Assembly (NCBI GenBank): GCA_024405255.1
Contig: JAKSOY010000037.1
Span: 1 to 24,832, forward strand
Length of the DNA stretch: 24,832 nt
Direction: 5' to 3'
From: Kiritimatiellia bacterium
GTDB lineage: Bacteria > Verrucomicrobiota > Kiritimatiellia > RFP12 > UBA1067
Shown: in pieces, positions 16,051 through 24,832 of the stretch
Layout: each line of letters opens with the position of its first letter
Position numbering within the stretch: position 1 is the stretch's first letter
Notes under the pieces: generated by a model
Seen by the model: only the letters and a program-made list of their open reading frames with translations
Database searches by the model: none
What the model was told of the DNA's origin: nothing
Made by a program: the position numbers and the translations under genes

Positions 16051-19000
16051 ATGAAAGCGAAAATAGTTAGAAGTTGCGTGTACGCGGTGGCATTTGTATT
16101 GTCGGCTTTGCGGGTTGGCGCGGAAATGGCTGTCACGAGCGATCTCACGCTGACGGAAGACACCGACTGGCGCGCGCAGGGCATGGTGACGGTCGCCGCC
16201 GGGGTGACGGTCGATTTGAATGGCCACACTTTGGCCGTGAAGGGGCTTTCCTGCGCGGGTACGATCGTCGACAGTTCGGCGGCCTATCAGCCGCTCGAAT
16301 ATGTCCAGGTGTCGGGTCATCAGAAGGTCTCAACGGGTTACCTGACGACTGACAAGACGGCGATCGACCTTGACTTCTCCAATGTCAGCGACTTCAGCAA
16401 CAGGGCCATCTTCTGCGGCGACTGGGCGAACTACGGGCATCTTCTCATCGCTAATACTGCGAAAGTCAATAACAAGACGGTCAATGTCTTCAACTGGTTT
16501 GGAAACAATGATCGAATTCTTAATAGTGCTGCCACGAACAAACGTTATCGGTTTGTGGCCGTGCCAGGGGGCTCGCAGACGGTATTCCTTTACGACGGCG
16601 AGACAGGCGAGCAACTTTCCGCTAATAATTTTTCGCTTGCGCATTCCGCGGGAACCGCCGAGATGGTGCTCTTTGCCGGATATGACCAGGAACCGGAGAG
16701 ATATTGGTCGTCCTATCGCTTCCACGCCTTCAAGCTGACCGACACGACGACCGGCAAGGTCGAGCGCGATTACGTGCCGGTCAGGGTTCTTGCTGGCGAC
16801 AATGCCGGCAGTATCGGCCTCTACGATCGCGCCTACGGGCAGTTCTGCCCCAACGAGGGCTCGCAGCCGTTCGTCGCGGGAAACGACGTCGGCTCCCCGC
16901 TCTCCCTCGGCAAGTTGAGTATCGATGTGGCGGATGGTGCGTTGTATGCGGTTTCGGGCACCTGTAATGTGCGGGTGGAGCTGCGGGACGGTTCGACGCT
17001 TGCGGGCGACTGCGACCTTCGTTGCTTCGGCACGAATCTGGAGGTCAACGGCGCGGTGAACCTCAACAACCACCGTCTTTGTTTGCAGGGACTGGGCGGA
17101 CTGGGCGTGGTCCGAAACGGCGGCTATCGCTACTACCGCTTCAAGGTGGATGCCCTGCGGGATGGGGCGATGATGCAGATCGGCGTGGTCAAGCTGTTCT
17201 GCGGCGATCTGGAAGTGACGCGCAGCTACACGCATATCGACTACAATGAGAATTCAAATTTCTCCGGTTTCACGCCCGTCAAGTGTCTGGACGGCAATCT
17301 GGGAACCAAATGGTTCGACAACCGCAGTACGGATCTGATGTACTTCACCCTCGACTACGGCGAGCCGATTCTCGTGACGCGCTACCAATGGTACACGGGA
17401 GACGATACGAACACGAACAAGGGACGCAATCCGAAGTCTTGGCGGCTTCAGGGATCGAACGACGGCGAGACCTGGCAGGATGTCGATGTCGTGGTCGACA
17501 ATACCTCGGTGACGACGGCGAACAAGACGCTCGCCTACGACAAGACGCTGGTCGATACGCGCAATGACGGCGTTGACGTGGACGTGCCCGATGGTGCGAC
17601 CGGTGAAGTGACGGCGCGCCTTTCGGGCGTGCTCTCGCTTTCCAAATGTGGTACGGGTACGGTGCTCGTCAGGGATACGAACATCGCCGATCTGACGCAT
17701 GTGGCCATCGATGCGGGCTGTCTTAAGATCAAGCACACGGGTCTGGTGGGAACGGCAAGTACGGCGGGTGAAATCCGCGTGGCCAACGGTGCCCAGCTCG
17801 ACATCAATACCTTGCAGCCGGCGAACATGTCCATTTCCACGGGCGAGACAACGCACGGCAAGACGATTTACGTTGAAGGCGACGGCATCGACTCGGAAGG
17901 GGCGATCATCAACACGGCGGTTCAGTCGACGGAGAGATACGGACAGCTTTTCGGCCGCCTCGTCCTCACGGGCGACGCCTCGATCTGCACGCGCACCGGC
18001 ACGAACCTCACGCGCATGGACGTGCGTCCGCTCACCGGGAGTGCCTACGCGGGAGCGTTGGTGGAGGGGGCCTATACGCTCACTTTGAACGCCGGGAACA
18101 AGTTCGACGCCAACAAAGCAGCCTTCGCCTTGAAGGAGCTGGTCGCATGGGGAGAGCTTGAGTTCGAGGATTCGAATACCGGCGTGGTGACGAACGGCCT
18201 TCGTCTGTGTACGGGCAGTCTGTTGAAGTTGAATGGGGTGACCGCGCTGCCGCAGATGCCGATCTTCGTCGAGCCGGATGCGGCGGTGGAACTTTTGGTG
18301 GCACAAAAGGCGCTCACGTTGACGTCGCCGGTTGTGACGGGCGCAGGAAGCGATCTTGCTGTCTCGTGCTCGGTGACGGCGACATTTGCCGGCGGACTCC
18401 ACCTGGACGGGACTTTGAACAAGACGGGGGCGTCGCCGATGCTGATCACGGGGACGCTTTCGGGCGCGGGGACGCTGGCCGGCGAGCAGGTGCGTTTCTC
18501 GGGCACCAATACCTGCTGGCGTCTAGTTGCGAACGACGATGGTTTCACGAACAAGGTGGATACGACGGGCGTGGCGGATACCGCGTTTCTGATGGAACTG
18601 AAGAAGTTTGAAATCGTGTATACGGGTGAGCATCCTGAAAAGAAGGTGATGACGATTTGTCCGGCCGGCGACTTCACGCCCGTGGGTGTGAACGACATCA
18701 CCCTCCAGGTGACAAACGCCGCTGGAGCGCCGATTTTGAACTGCTGGCTGGAGGCGTCGGACGGCGTCCTCAAGGTGCATTTCGCCGATGCCGAGATGCC
18801 GGCGGTGACGGCCGAGTGGACGAATGCCGCCGACGATGGCGATGTCGCAAATGCGGCGAACTGGATCTGCCGCAACGAGGCGGGCGATCCGATTCCCGAT
18901 CGTCTGCCCGCCGAGTCGACGGTGGTTCTCATCGGCGTGAACAACCGGTTCGTCTGCACGAACGCGGCGCCGCTCGTGTGCGGCAAGGTCCGGTTCGAGC

Positions 19001-20748
19001 CGGGGGCGTCGCTCGGGGCCGATTGCGACTGGCGGGGGCTTGCCGGTGTGCCGTTCGAAGGCACGCTCAATCTCGCCGGACACAAACTCACCGTGGGCTC
19101 GCTCAAGGGGAATGCCACGCTCACCGACACGGCGCACGGCGCGGGATTCAAGTACTATCGCTTCAAGGTCAACAAAACGCGCGGAGCCGCCGAGCATGCT
19201 GGTAATTTGACCCAATCCGCCGATTCCATGCAGGTGTGTGAAGTCAAGTTCTTCAATGGCACCCAGGAGCTGACGCGCCCGTATTCGCATCTCTTCTACA
19301 ATGAGTCAACGTTCAATTCTGCGTCCTTTGGGAATTTCAAGCCCGAAAAGGCGCTTGATGGTGATCTCGCGACCGAATGGTATGACGACCGGGCCTCGTC
19401 GGCGGATGCCGCGTTGCGTGAGGATGTGTGGTTCATCGTCGAGTATGCCGAACCGATCGTACTCACGCACTACGAGTGGTACACGGGAATCGACACCCAA
19501 AAGTTCACCTATCGTCAGTTGCAGGACTGGCAGCTGGAGGGGTCGAACGACCTTGAAAACTGGGTGTTGCTGGATGCGCTTGCCTCACGAATGGGGGCGA
19601 GCAATAAGGGACTTGCCTATCGGGGACCGGCGATGGCACCGACAGCGCCGCGAGGCGAAGTGTGCATCGACGTGCCCGCCGGGGCGGCCGAGACGAACAC
19701 GACGGTGGTGCTGCAAGGAGGACTGCGGCTGGCCAAAGAAGGGGCGGGAACCTTTGTCGCGGCCGTGAACCAGCAGACGTATGCGGGTGGTACGGTTGTG
19801 CGCGAAGGCGTACTCAAGCCGGCGCTTCCTGTCGGCAATGCTTTTCTGTTTGGCCTTCAAAACTCGTTGCTGACGATCGAGGACGGTGCGCAGTACTGGG
19901 ACGACTACTATGCGCCCTGGGCGACGCAGTACATCCGTTTCCGCGTGACGGGCACGGGGCCGGACGGCACGGGTGCGATTCGTACGTCGCACGTCGCCAC
20001 CGGCGGCATCAACAATGCCGAGAAGGGGTGGTTGGCGGCGCTCGAATTGACGGGTGACACCGAGATCGCCCGCGACGCCTACGCATTCTCGCTGATCGCG
20101 AACATGTGGCTCGAACTTCCGCTCACGCTCAACGGCCATACGCTCACGGTGACCTCGGATACGCTGACGGCGAAGCCGGACTACCCCTATTTTCTTGCGA
20201 GTAGTTTGAAGGGAACGCCGGGCGATACGGGAACGATCGTCATCGGGGACAATATCCAGTTCTATCCCTACCATGAATTTACGGGCGACCTCTCCAACTA
20301 CTCGCTCGTCATTTCCGAACAGGCGTCGTATAGTACGGGTACGGATTCGAACGGCCGGGATCTCATCGTGAGCAATCTTGTCTACGCGAGCGCGTCCACG
20401 CTTTCGCAGACCAAACAGTTGACGACCGTTCTCGGAAGCTATGCTCTCACGTCTGCGACGTCCGCCCCGAAGGTCAAACTCGGTGATGCCGCGCATCATC
20501 AGGTGACGCTTGATGTGAGTACACGTACGACGCCGCTCGACACCGCGCAGGGTGGCGGCTTGACATTCGACGCAGAGGCGACGGTGACGGTGAAGCTGGG
20601 CGCGCGCGAGCCCGGACAGATGGAGCCGCTCGTCCTCTGGGCGGCGCGTCCGACGGGAACCGTTTTCAAGGGTGAGAGCGGCCGACACATTATCGTCAAT
20701 GACACGGGCATCTACTATACGACCGGTCTTATGATCATTGTGCGCTGA
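16051..20748 (+). CDS. Giant secreted protein with LamG-like, two F5/8-type-C and PATR-like modules
   Basis: The ATG at 16051 is chosen over 15991 because GGGGAAGA lies just upstream and a clean signal peptide follows (MKAKIVRSCVYAVAFVLSAL, cut near residue 24). The 1565 residues include a beta-helix-like start (DLNGHTLAVKGLSCAGT), a LamG-like module (about 79-280, ending near GLYDRAYGQF), F5/8-type-C module 1 (358-500: YRYYRFKVDALRDG, CLDGNLGTKWFDNR), long beta-strand repeat regions, F5/8-type-C module 2 (1032-1180: FKYYRFKVNKTRG, ALDGDLATEWYDDR) and a PATR-type repeat (about 1227-1257: QQTYAGGTVVREG). The C-terminus has an LVLWAARPTG...IYYTTG segment related to the end of the next protein. 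No catalytic motif and no outer-membrane autotransporter barrel is seen. A surface structural or glycan-binding role is inferred. Confidence 0.75.
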   Translation: MKAKIVRSCVYAVAFVLSALRVGAEMAVTSDLTLTEDTDWRAQGMVTVAAGVTVDLNGHTLAVKGLSCAGTIVDSSAAYQPLEYVQVSGHQKVSTGYLTTDKTAIDLDFSNVSDFSNRAIFCGDWANYGHLLIANTAKVNNKTVNVFNWFGNNDRILNSAATNKRYRFVAVPGGSQTVFLYDGETGEQLSANNFSLAHSAGTAEMVLFAGYDQEPERYWSSYRFHAFKLTDTTTGKVERDYVPVRVLAGDNAGSIGLYDRAYGQFCPNEGSQPFVAGNDVGSPLSLGKLSIDVADGALYAVSGTCNVRVELRDGSTLAGDCDLRCFGTNLEVNGAVNLNNHRLCLQGLGGLGVVRNGGYRYYRFKVDALRDGAMMQIGVVKLFCGDLEVTRSYTHIDYNENSNFSGFTPVKCLDGNLGTKWFDNRSTDLMYFTLDYGEPILVTRYQWYTGDDTNTNKGRNPKSWRLQGSNDGETWQDVDVVVDNTSVTTANKTLAYDKTLVDTRNDGVDVDVPDGATGEVTARLSGVLSLSKCGTGTVLVRDTNIADLTHVAIDAGCLKIKHTGLVGTASTAGEIRVANGAQLDINTLQPANMSISTGETTHGKTIYVEGDGIDSEGAIINTAVQSTERYGQLFGRLVLTGDASICTRTGTNLTRMDVRPLTGSAYAGALVEGAYTLTLNAGNKFDANKAAFALKELVAWGELEFEDSNTGVVTNGLRLCTGSLLKLNGVTALPQMPIFVEPDAAVELLVAQKALTLTSPVVTGAGSDLAVSCSVTATFAGGLHLDGTLNKTGASPMLITGTLSGAGTLAGEQVRFSGTNTCWRLVANDDGFTNKVDTTGVADTAFLMELKKFEIVYTGEHPEKKVMTICPAGDFTPVGVNDITLQVTNAAGAPILNCWLEASDGVLKVHFADAEMPAVTAEWTNAADDGDVANAANWICRNEAGDPIPDRLPAESTVVLIGVNNRFVCTNAAPLVCGKVRFEPGASLGADCDWRGLAGVPFEGTLNLAGHKLTVGSLKGNATLTDTAHGAGFKYYRFKVNKTRGAAEHAGNLTQSADSMQVCEVKFFNGTQELTRPYSHLFYNESTFNSASFGNFKPEKALDGDLATEWYDDRASSADAALREDVWFIVEYAEPIVLTHYEWYTGIDTQKFTYRQLQDWQLEGSNDLENWVLLDALASRMGASNKGLAYRGPAMAPTAPRGEVCIDVPAGAAETNTTVVLQGGLRLAKEGAGTFVAAVNQQTYAGGTVVREGVLKPALPVGNAFLFGLQNSLLTIEDGAQYWDDYYAPWATQYIRFRVTGTGPDGTGAIRTSHVATGGINNAEKGWLAALELTGDTEIARDAYAFSLIANMWLELPLTLNGHTLTVTSDTLTAKPDYPYFLASSLKGTPGDTGTIVIGDNIQFYPYHEFTGDLSNYSLVISEQASYSTGTDSNGRDLIVSNLVYASASTLSQTKQLTTVLGSYALTSATSAPKVKLGDAAHHQVTLDVSTRTTPLDTAQGGGLTFDAEATVTVKLGAREPGQMEPLVLWAARPTGTVFKGESGRHIIVNDTGIYYTTGLMIIVR

Positions 20749-20792
20749 GGAGAAACAGCGGTTGAGCAATTGTCGAAAGAGAAGGAATTCTA

Positions 20793-23700
20793 ATGAAGAC
20801 GAGGCAAGTTCTGTTGGCGATGGTGCTAGGAGCCTTTGGCTGTGCGTATGGTGCGGCCCTGCAAGAGGTCTATAAAACGCCGGGTTACGTGTGGGGCATC
20901 TACGACCGATACTCGGAGACGCGCATGAGCAAGGTGCCGACGACGCCCACGCTCATCTTCCCCGGCGCGGCGCTCGAGGAGATGCTGGACTGCACATTCG
21001 CCGGTTGGGCGGGCACTGGCGCCATGAATTCGGTGGGTGATGCCATGGCCTATTTCACCCACCCGTATTACGATGCCGACGGCGTTCTGCAGTTCGTCGT
21101 GACGACCATCCAGAAGTACGACGACAAGTACGTCAAAGGCGCGAGCATCAAGTTGACGCAGGGGGCGGGCGGAGTGATGGGCGAGCAGATCGCGACGCCC
21201 TATTATCAGACGGCGTCGAGCAACCTGAAGACCTGGGACTTCGTGACGGTGAATGACGACGGGTCGCTGACCTGGCATTGGACGCAGAACGGCAACTACA
21301 ACTTCTACTGCTTCAATGCGATGAAGTGGGTGCCGGTGGCCACGAAGGGACTGCTTTTCAAGAACGCCCCCGACGAGCCGACGCTGACCGTGGATGACCT
21401 CAAGAACTACCGCTTCACGGGCGTGATTTCGGGTGGTTCGATCTCGCCGGTCAAATACACCACCGTCAATGCGCAGAACAAGTACATCACATACGACCCG
21501 ACTACGGGCAAGGCCACGAAGATCCGGCTCGAGATGCAGCTGATGGACGACAGGTTCCTCAAGTGCCCCGTGGTTGAGCTGACCGACGGTGAAGGCGGTG
21601 TCTATGGACAGACCATTGCCGGCCTTTATGTTGAAATCTCCGGGAACGATGCCGGTGTGGGCATCGGGTTTCCGTTCTTGAACGATGACGGATCGCTTTC
21701 GACGGGGGCGACAATCAAGGGCGGCTTTGATACGAACAAGTCCGACGGACCGCTCGTGGGTGGATATGGCGTCGGCGGATTGACGGCGATCGCGACGAAC
21801 GAGCGTCTCTACAACCTCAACGCCTCGAAGACGTGGAGCGAACTTTCGGGGAGCACCGAGCCGATTTCGGATACGTCGCTCGACATCATCGTCAACGTGA
21901 CGGCCGCCGATGCCACGCTGACGTTCGACGTGCCGATCACGGCGAATTCGATCGTGGTCAAGTCGAGCGAGGGATGTCCAATCACATTCGCGCTCGCGGA
22001 AGGGGTGGCAGAGCCGGCGTTCGGCCTGTGGGATACACGCGGCACCACGGGGCAGGTCACGTTCACGGGTTTTTCGCCGGTCATGGATGAACAGGCGGTC
22101 AACATCCTGCCGAACAAGGCGTCGATGTTCCGCTTCAACGGCGAGACGAACGGCCGGTTGCCGTTCAACAACGCGCCGGTGGCGCTCCCGTGCGCGGGGG
22201 TCATCCTCGGCAACGACGCATTTATCAATCAATTCGGCTACTATCGTTTGCCGACGTTGACGGTCGATGGGTTTGCCACATTCTACGGACAGATCAACGG
22301 CGGAGGCACGATGGTGTTTACGGAGAACGCGACCTTCGGCGTCGATCACACGGTGGTAGCGGCCTCGGCGAAATTCACCGTACCTGCAGATGTGGATGTG
22401 CCCGTGGCGTCTGTCGGCGAAGCGCCGAACACGCTCACGATGAATGAGTCGCAGGTGACAGGCGGACGCCTCGTCTTGACCAGCGGCACGTTGACGGCCG
22501 GGGCAGATTCTTCGCAGGAACTCTATCCGTACATCGGCGCGGGCGGTACGCTCGCAATTACTGTGAACGATGCCTATGTTCGCGCGGGGTATACGTCGCC
22601 GGCGAAGCTGCTGGACGGCGGAACGATCCGCTTCTACAATGCGGCGGGCGAAGAGGTGGGCGTGGGACGTCCGGTGATGAACGTACTGCCCGGGACGGAC
22701 GCCCTCTGGGCGCCGAGGGCCGAGGGCGAGAACACGTTCTCGACGCATGCGAACTGGTCCACGGGCACGACTCCCGTTTCGGGCGACGTGGCGGTGACGG
22801 ACGGTGGCGCCGAGACCGAGGTGGCGGTGATGCTCTCCGATGCCCAGGGTTACGGACAGGTGACCGTGGCGCAGAACGCGAAGATCGTCTTCGTCGGCGC
22901 GGGCGGTTTGCTGAATGCGTCGAAGTTGGTTCTTTCGGAAGGTGCCACGGTAACGATTCCGCTGGAGGCGGTATCCGCCAGCGCCGTCGAGGTGCGAACG
23001 GGGGCGACACTCGTCGTGACCAGCGACGACGAGGCTGAGCGCGCGTTCGGCGCGGTCGTGTCGGGTACGGGGCGCGTCATCTATGGACGCGGGAAGATCA
23101 ATGCCACCGCCTGCTCGACCTATACGGGCGGCACGACGATCCGTCCGGGCGTGTACGTGAAGAACGCGTATGCGAACCGTCGTACAAATGTGTCCGGGAT
23201 CGGCAACTGCGGCGCATTCGGCAAGATGGAAACGACGATCATCGTCGAAGCGGGCGGTACGCTCGATACGAACGGCAATATGGACGGGAACTACTATCTC
23301 AATCTTGCGGGCGACGGCGTGGTGCGCGCAGATGGCGTGCCGGCGGGCGCCTACTGCAACTCGGGTGCGAACTGCGGCAACGGGCAATCCCAGGCGCTCG
23401 GCGTGACGCTCTCGGGGTCGGCGTCGATTCGTGTGGACGAAGGTCATACGCTCGGCTTCATCGGTCCTGGCCACGCCAATACGATCACCGTCAATCTCGG
23501 CACGAACACGCTCACCAAGGTGGGTGGCGGCATTCTGTATTTCAGCTCGAAGGCCCAGACGACGATGTCGGGTTCGGGCACCTTCCGCGTGGCGGAGGGC
23601 GAGGTCAATGTCGTGTGGCAGGAAGACAAGGACAAGAAGACCACGACGGCGGGCATTCAGGGCGGAAGTTCCGTTCTTGAAACGCTGGAGGGCGGCACGA

Positions 23701-24794
23701 TCGTCTTCCCTGCGAACGGCGCGTTCAAGACGATCAAGAACAACGGCACGATCAAGGTGATCACGAACGGACACGATCTCTCCCTCACGGGCGCCTATCA
23801 GGGCGATGGCGAGGTTATCAAACAGGGAACTTTCTCGGCCTGGGTCCCGATGAACAACGGCTGCAAGTCGGTGTATACGGTCGAGGCCGGGCGCCTGTCC
23901 GTCAACACACGGACAACGGTCAGTGGCAATGCCTACGCATTCAACACGGAGGAGAATCCCAGGGCCAACCAGCGGATCGTGGTGCTTTCGGGAGCGTCCT
24001 ACGATTTGAACGGCATAATTGACTTTACGCCGCATGTGGTGGTGAACGGCAGACTGCGCGAAGACTATCCGGCGCTCACGAACCGCAGCGGCACGGACAT
24101 CGACCAAGGTAAGGCGCAGGTGCCGCAGATCACGGTCGCCAGTGAAGCGTGGGTGGGCGGCCTGACGAAGAGTCACGGCCTGCTCGCGCCCGGCTACAAG
24201 GAGACGCTCCTTGAACTTGGCACGAACACGATGCACATCTGCTGCGGTACGAACACGGTCAATTTCTGGATGGTCAATACCACCGTGACCGGGAGCGGGT
24301 GCGTGAAGGTGGACATGGGGGTGCTCTATTTCCACAATACGGCGACGACGGGCAAGGACTGGACGCTCGAGGTCGGTCCGGACGGAACGGCGAACCTTCA
24401 GGCGGCGTGTGGCGTATCGAACCTCGTCTACCGCGGTGCGGTGGTAGGGCCGGGGGCGATCACGGCGACAGGCACGTATCTGCCCGCCTCCGAGACGCTG
24501 CCGAAGGTCGTTCTTACGGGCACTGGCGCGGGAATCGATGTGAGCGAGCGCGAGACGGCGTGGGATATGAACGCGAGCGGCCAGCTCACTTTCGGCGTGG
24601 GTACTAAGGTGGCCGTGCGCACGGGCGAACGCGCGTTGAAGGCCGGCGACCAGCTGATCGCCTGGACGGGCATTCCGGCGAATGTCGTGGACTGGACGCT
24701 CGACAGCCCCGCCTACGCGAGTAAACTCAAGCTGAGCATAAGGTCGGACGGAATTTGCGTTGTGCCCACGGCCTTCGCGAGCTATTTACGGTGA
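20793..24794 (+). CDS. Giant secreted PATR-like beta-repeat protein with duplicated N-terminal module
   Basis: GAAGGA (20781-20786) precedes this start by 6 bp, and the gene begins 44 bp after the previous stop, so cotranscription is likely. The 1333 residues begin with a signal peptide (1-20). Two related N-terminal modules (about 90-170 and 230-310) follow, each with a DD-[KR]-[YF] then GxGGV-[MY]-G then NDDGSL pattern. Next come long beta-strand repeat regions, including an AxWxT-type unit (FSTHANWSTGTTPVSGD) and a PATR-type unit (about 755-790: CSTYTGGTTIRPG). The C-terminal segment GDQLIAWTGIP...RSDGICVV is related to that of the preceding protein. No enzyme motif or barrel domain is seen. 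It is probably an extracellular structural or binding partner. The stop is followed by only 38 bases of window with no visible terminator. Confidence 0.75.
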   Translation: MKTRQVLLAMVLGAFGCAYGAALQEVYKTPGYVWGIYDRYSETRMSKVPTTPTLIFPGAALEEMLDCTFAGWAGTGAMNSVGDAMAYFTHPYYDADGVLQFVVTTIQKYDDKYVKGASIKLTQGAGGVMGEQIATPYYQTASSNLKTWDFVTVNDDGSLTWHWTQNGNYNFYCFNAMKWVPVATKGLLFKNAPDEPTLTVDDLKNYRFTGVISGGSISPVKYTTVNAQNKYITYDPTTGKATKIRLEMQLMDDRFLKCPVVELTDGEGGVYGQTIAGLYVEISGNDAGVGIGFPFLNDDGSLSTGATIKGGFDTNKSDGPLVGGYGVGGLTAIATNERLYNLNASKTWSELSGSTEPISDTSLDIIVNVTAADATLTFDVPITANSIVVKSSEGCPITFALAEGVAEPAFGLWDTRGTTGQVTFTGFSPVMDEQAVNILPNKASMFRFNGETNGRLPFNNAPVALPCAGVILGNDAFINQFGYYRLPTLTVDGFATFYGQINGGGTMVFTENATFGVDHTVVAASAKFTVPADVDVPVASVGEAPNTLTMNESQVTGGRLVLTSGTLTAGADSSQELYPYIGAGGTLAITVNDAYVRAGYTSPAKLLDGGTIRFYNAAGEEVGVGRPVMNVLPGTDALWAPRAEGENTFSTHANWSTGTTPVSGDVAVTDGGAETEVAVMLSDAQGYGQVTVAQNAKIVFVGAGGLLNASKLVLSEGATVTIPLEAVSASAVEVRTGATLVVTSDDEAERAFGAVVSGTGRVIYGRGKINATACSTYTGGTTIRPGVYVKNAYANRRTNVSGIGNCGAFGKMETTIIVEAGGTLDTNGNMDGNYYLNLAGDGVVRADGVPAGAYCNSGANCGNGQSQALGVTLSGSASIRVDEGHTLGFIGPGHANTITVNLGTNTLTKVGGGILYFSSKAQTTMSGSGTFRVAEGEVNVVWQEDKDKKTTTAGIQGGSSVLETLEGGTIVFPANGAFKTIKNNGTIKVITNGHDLSLTGAYQGDGEVIKQGTFSAWVPMNNGCKSVYTVEAGRLSVNTRTTVSGNAYAFNTEENPRANQRIVVLSGASYDLNGIIDFTPHVVVNGRLREDYPALTNRSGTDIDQGKAQVPQITVASEAWVGGLTKSHGLLAPGYKETLLELGTNTMHICCGTNTVNFWMVNTTVTGSGCVKVDMGVLYFHNTATTGKDWTLEVGPDGTANLQAACGVSNLVYRGAVVGPGAITATGTYLPASETLPKVVLTGTGAGIDVSERETAWDMNASGQLTFGVGTKVAVRTGERALKAGDQLIAWTGIPANVVDWTLDSPAYASKLKLSIRSDGICVVPTAFASYLR

Positions 24795-24832
24795 ATTGCA
24801 ATCGGGAGGCGACCTAATAGCAGGGTGTTCGA

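Noticed and set aside
16051..24794. Classical type V autotransporters
   Set aside because: PATR-like repeats are present but no C-terminal beta-barrel domain is seen in either protein.
1..24832. CRISPR arrays, tRNA or rRNA genes, phage genes
   Set aside because: No regularly spaced direct repeats, no tRNA-like cloverleaf or rRNA motifs and no phage structural or integrase genes were seen on reading both strands.

Overview
The window is GC-rich apart from one AT-rich island near its left end. It reads as the chromosome of a bacterium in the Verrucomicrobiota/Kiritimatiellota/Lentisphaerota group, most likely a gut-associated Kiritimatiellae-type organism. That placement is an inference from protein style: very long secreted proteins with autotransporter-type beta-strand repeats, 'identify-the-edge' LamG-like modules of the '..STGYEFIDT...GLWDRAAG' type, GH92/GH38-like enzymes and no SusC/SusD pair. 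No rRNA, tRNA, CRISPR array or housekeeping gene is visible. All credible genes lie on the + strand.

Left margin (1-2671): a decayed right end of an ISL3-family insertion sequence (1-427, transposase broken by a frameshift and a stop) is followed by about 670 bp with no convincing gene but several strong hairpins. Next comes one secreted, probably beta-propeller-like protein (1097-2305), whose AT-rich core differs sharply in composition from its surroundings, and then a 366-bp intergenic stretch rich in short repeats.

Enzyme block (2672-15865): a stand-alone secreted serine hydrolase is followed by a second copy of the same hydrolase fused to a GH101-like glycosidase domain. A GH113-like TIM-barrel glycosidase, a GH38-like (DUF5054-like) protein with an F5/8-type-C module, and a large multidomain GH92 exo-alpha-mannosidase come after it. 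From 4236 to 15865 the gaps are only 12, 19 and 25 bp, so these four genes are probably one operon. Each protein begins with a signal peptide. Together they look like an extracellular set for stripping mannose- and GalNAc-containing glycans (N-/O-glycoproteins or alpha-mannan). The substrate is inferred from family membership, not shown.

Surface-protein block (16051-24794): a clear sigma70-like promoter precedes two giant secreted proteins (1565 and 1333 residues) built from beta-strand/PATR-like repeats. The first carries two F5/8-type-C modules clearly related to the one on the GH38-like enzyme, and a LamG-like module related to the one on the GH113-like enzyme. The two giants also share a related C-terminal segment. 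The shared modules link the non-catalytic giants to the enzymes and suggest one functional system: surface scaffold or adhesion proteins plus enzymes aimed at the same glycan. This is the most interesting hypothesis from the window.
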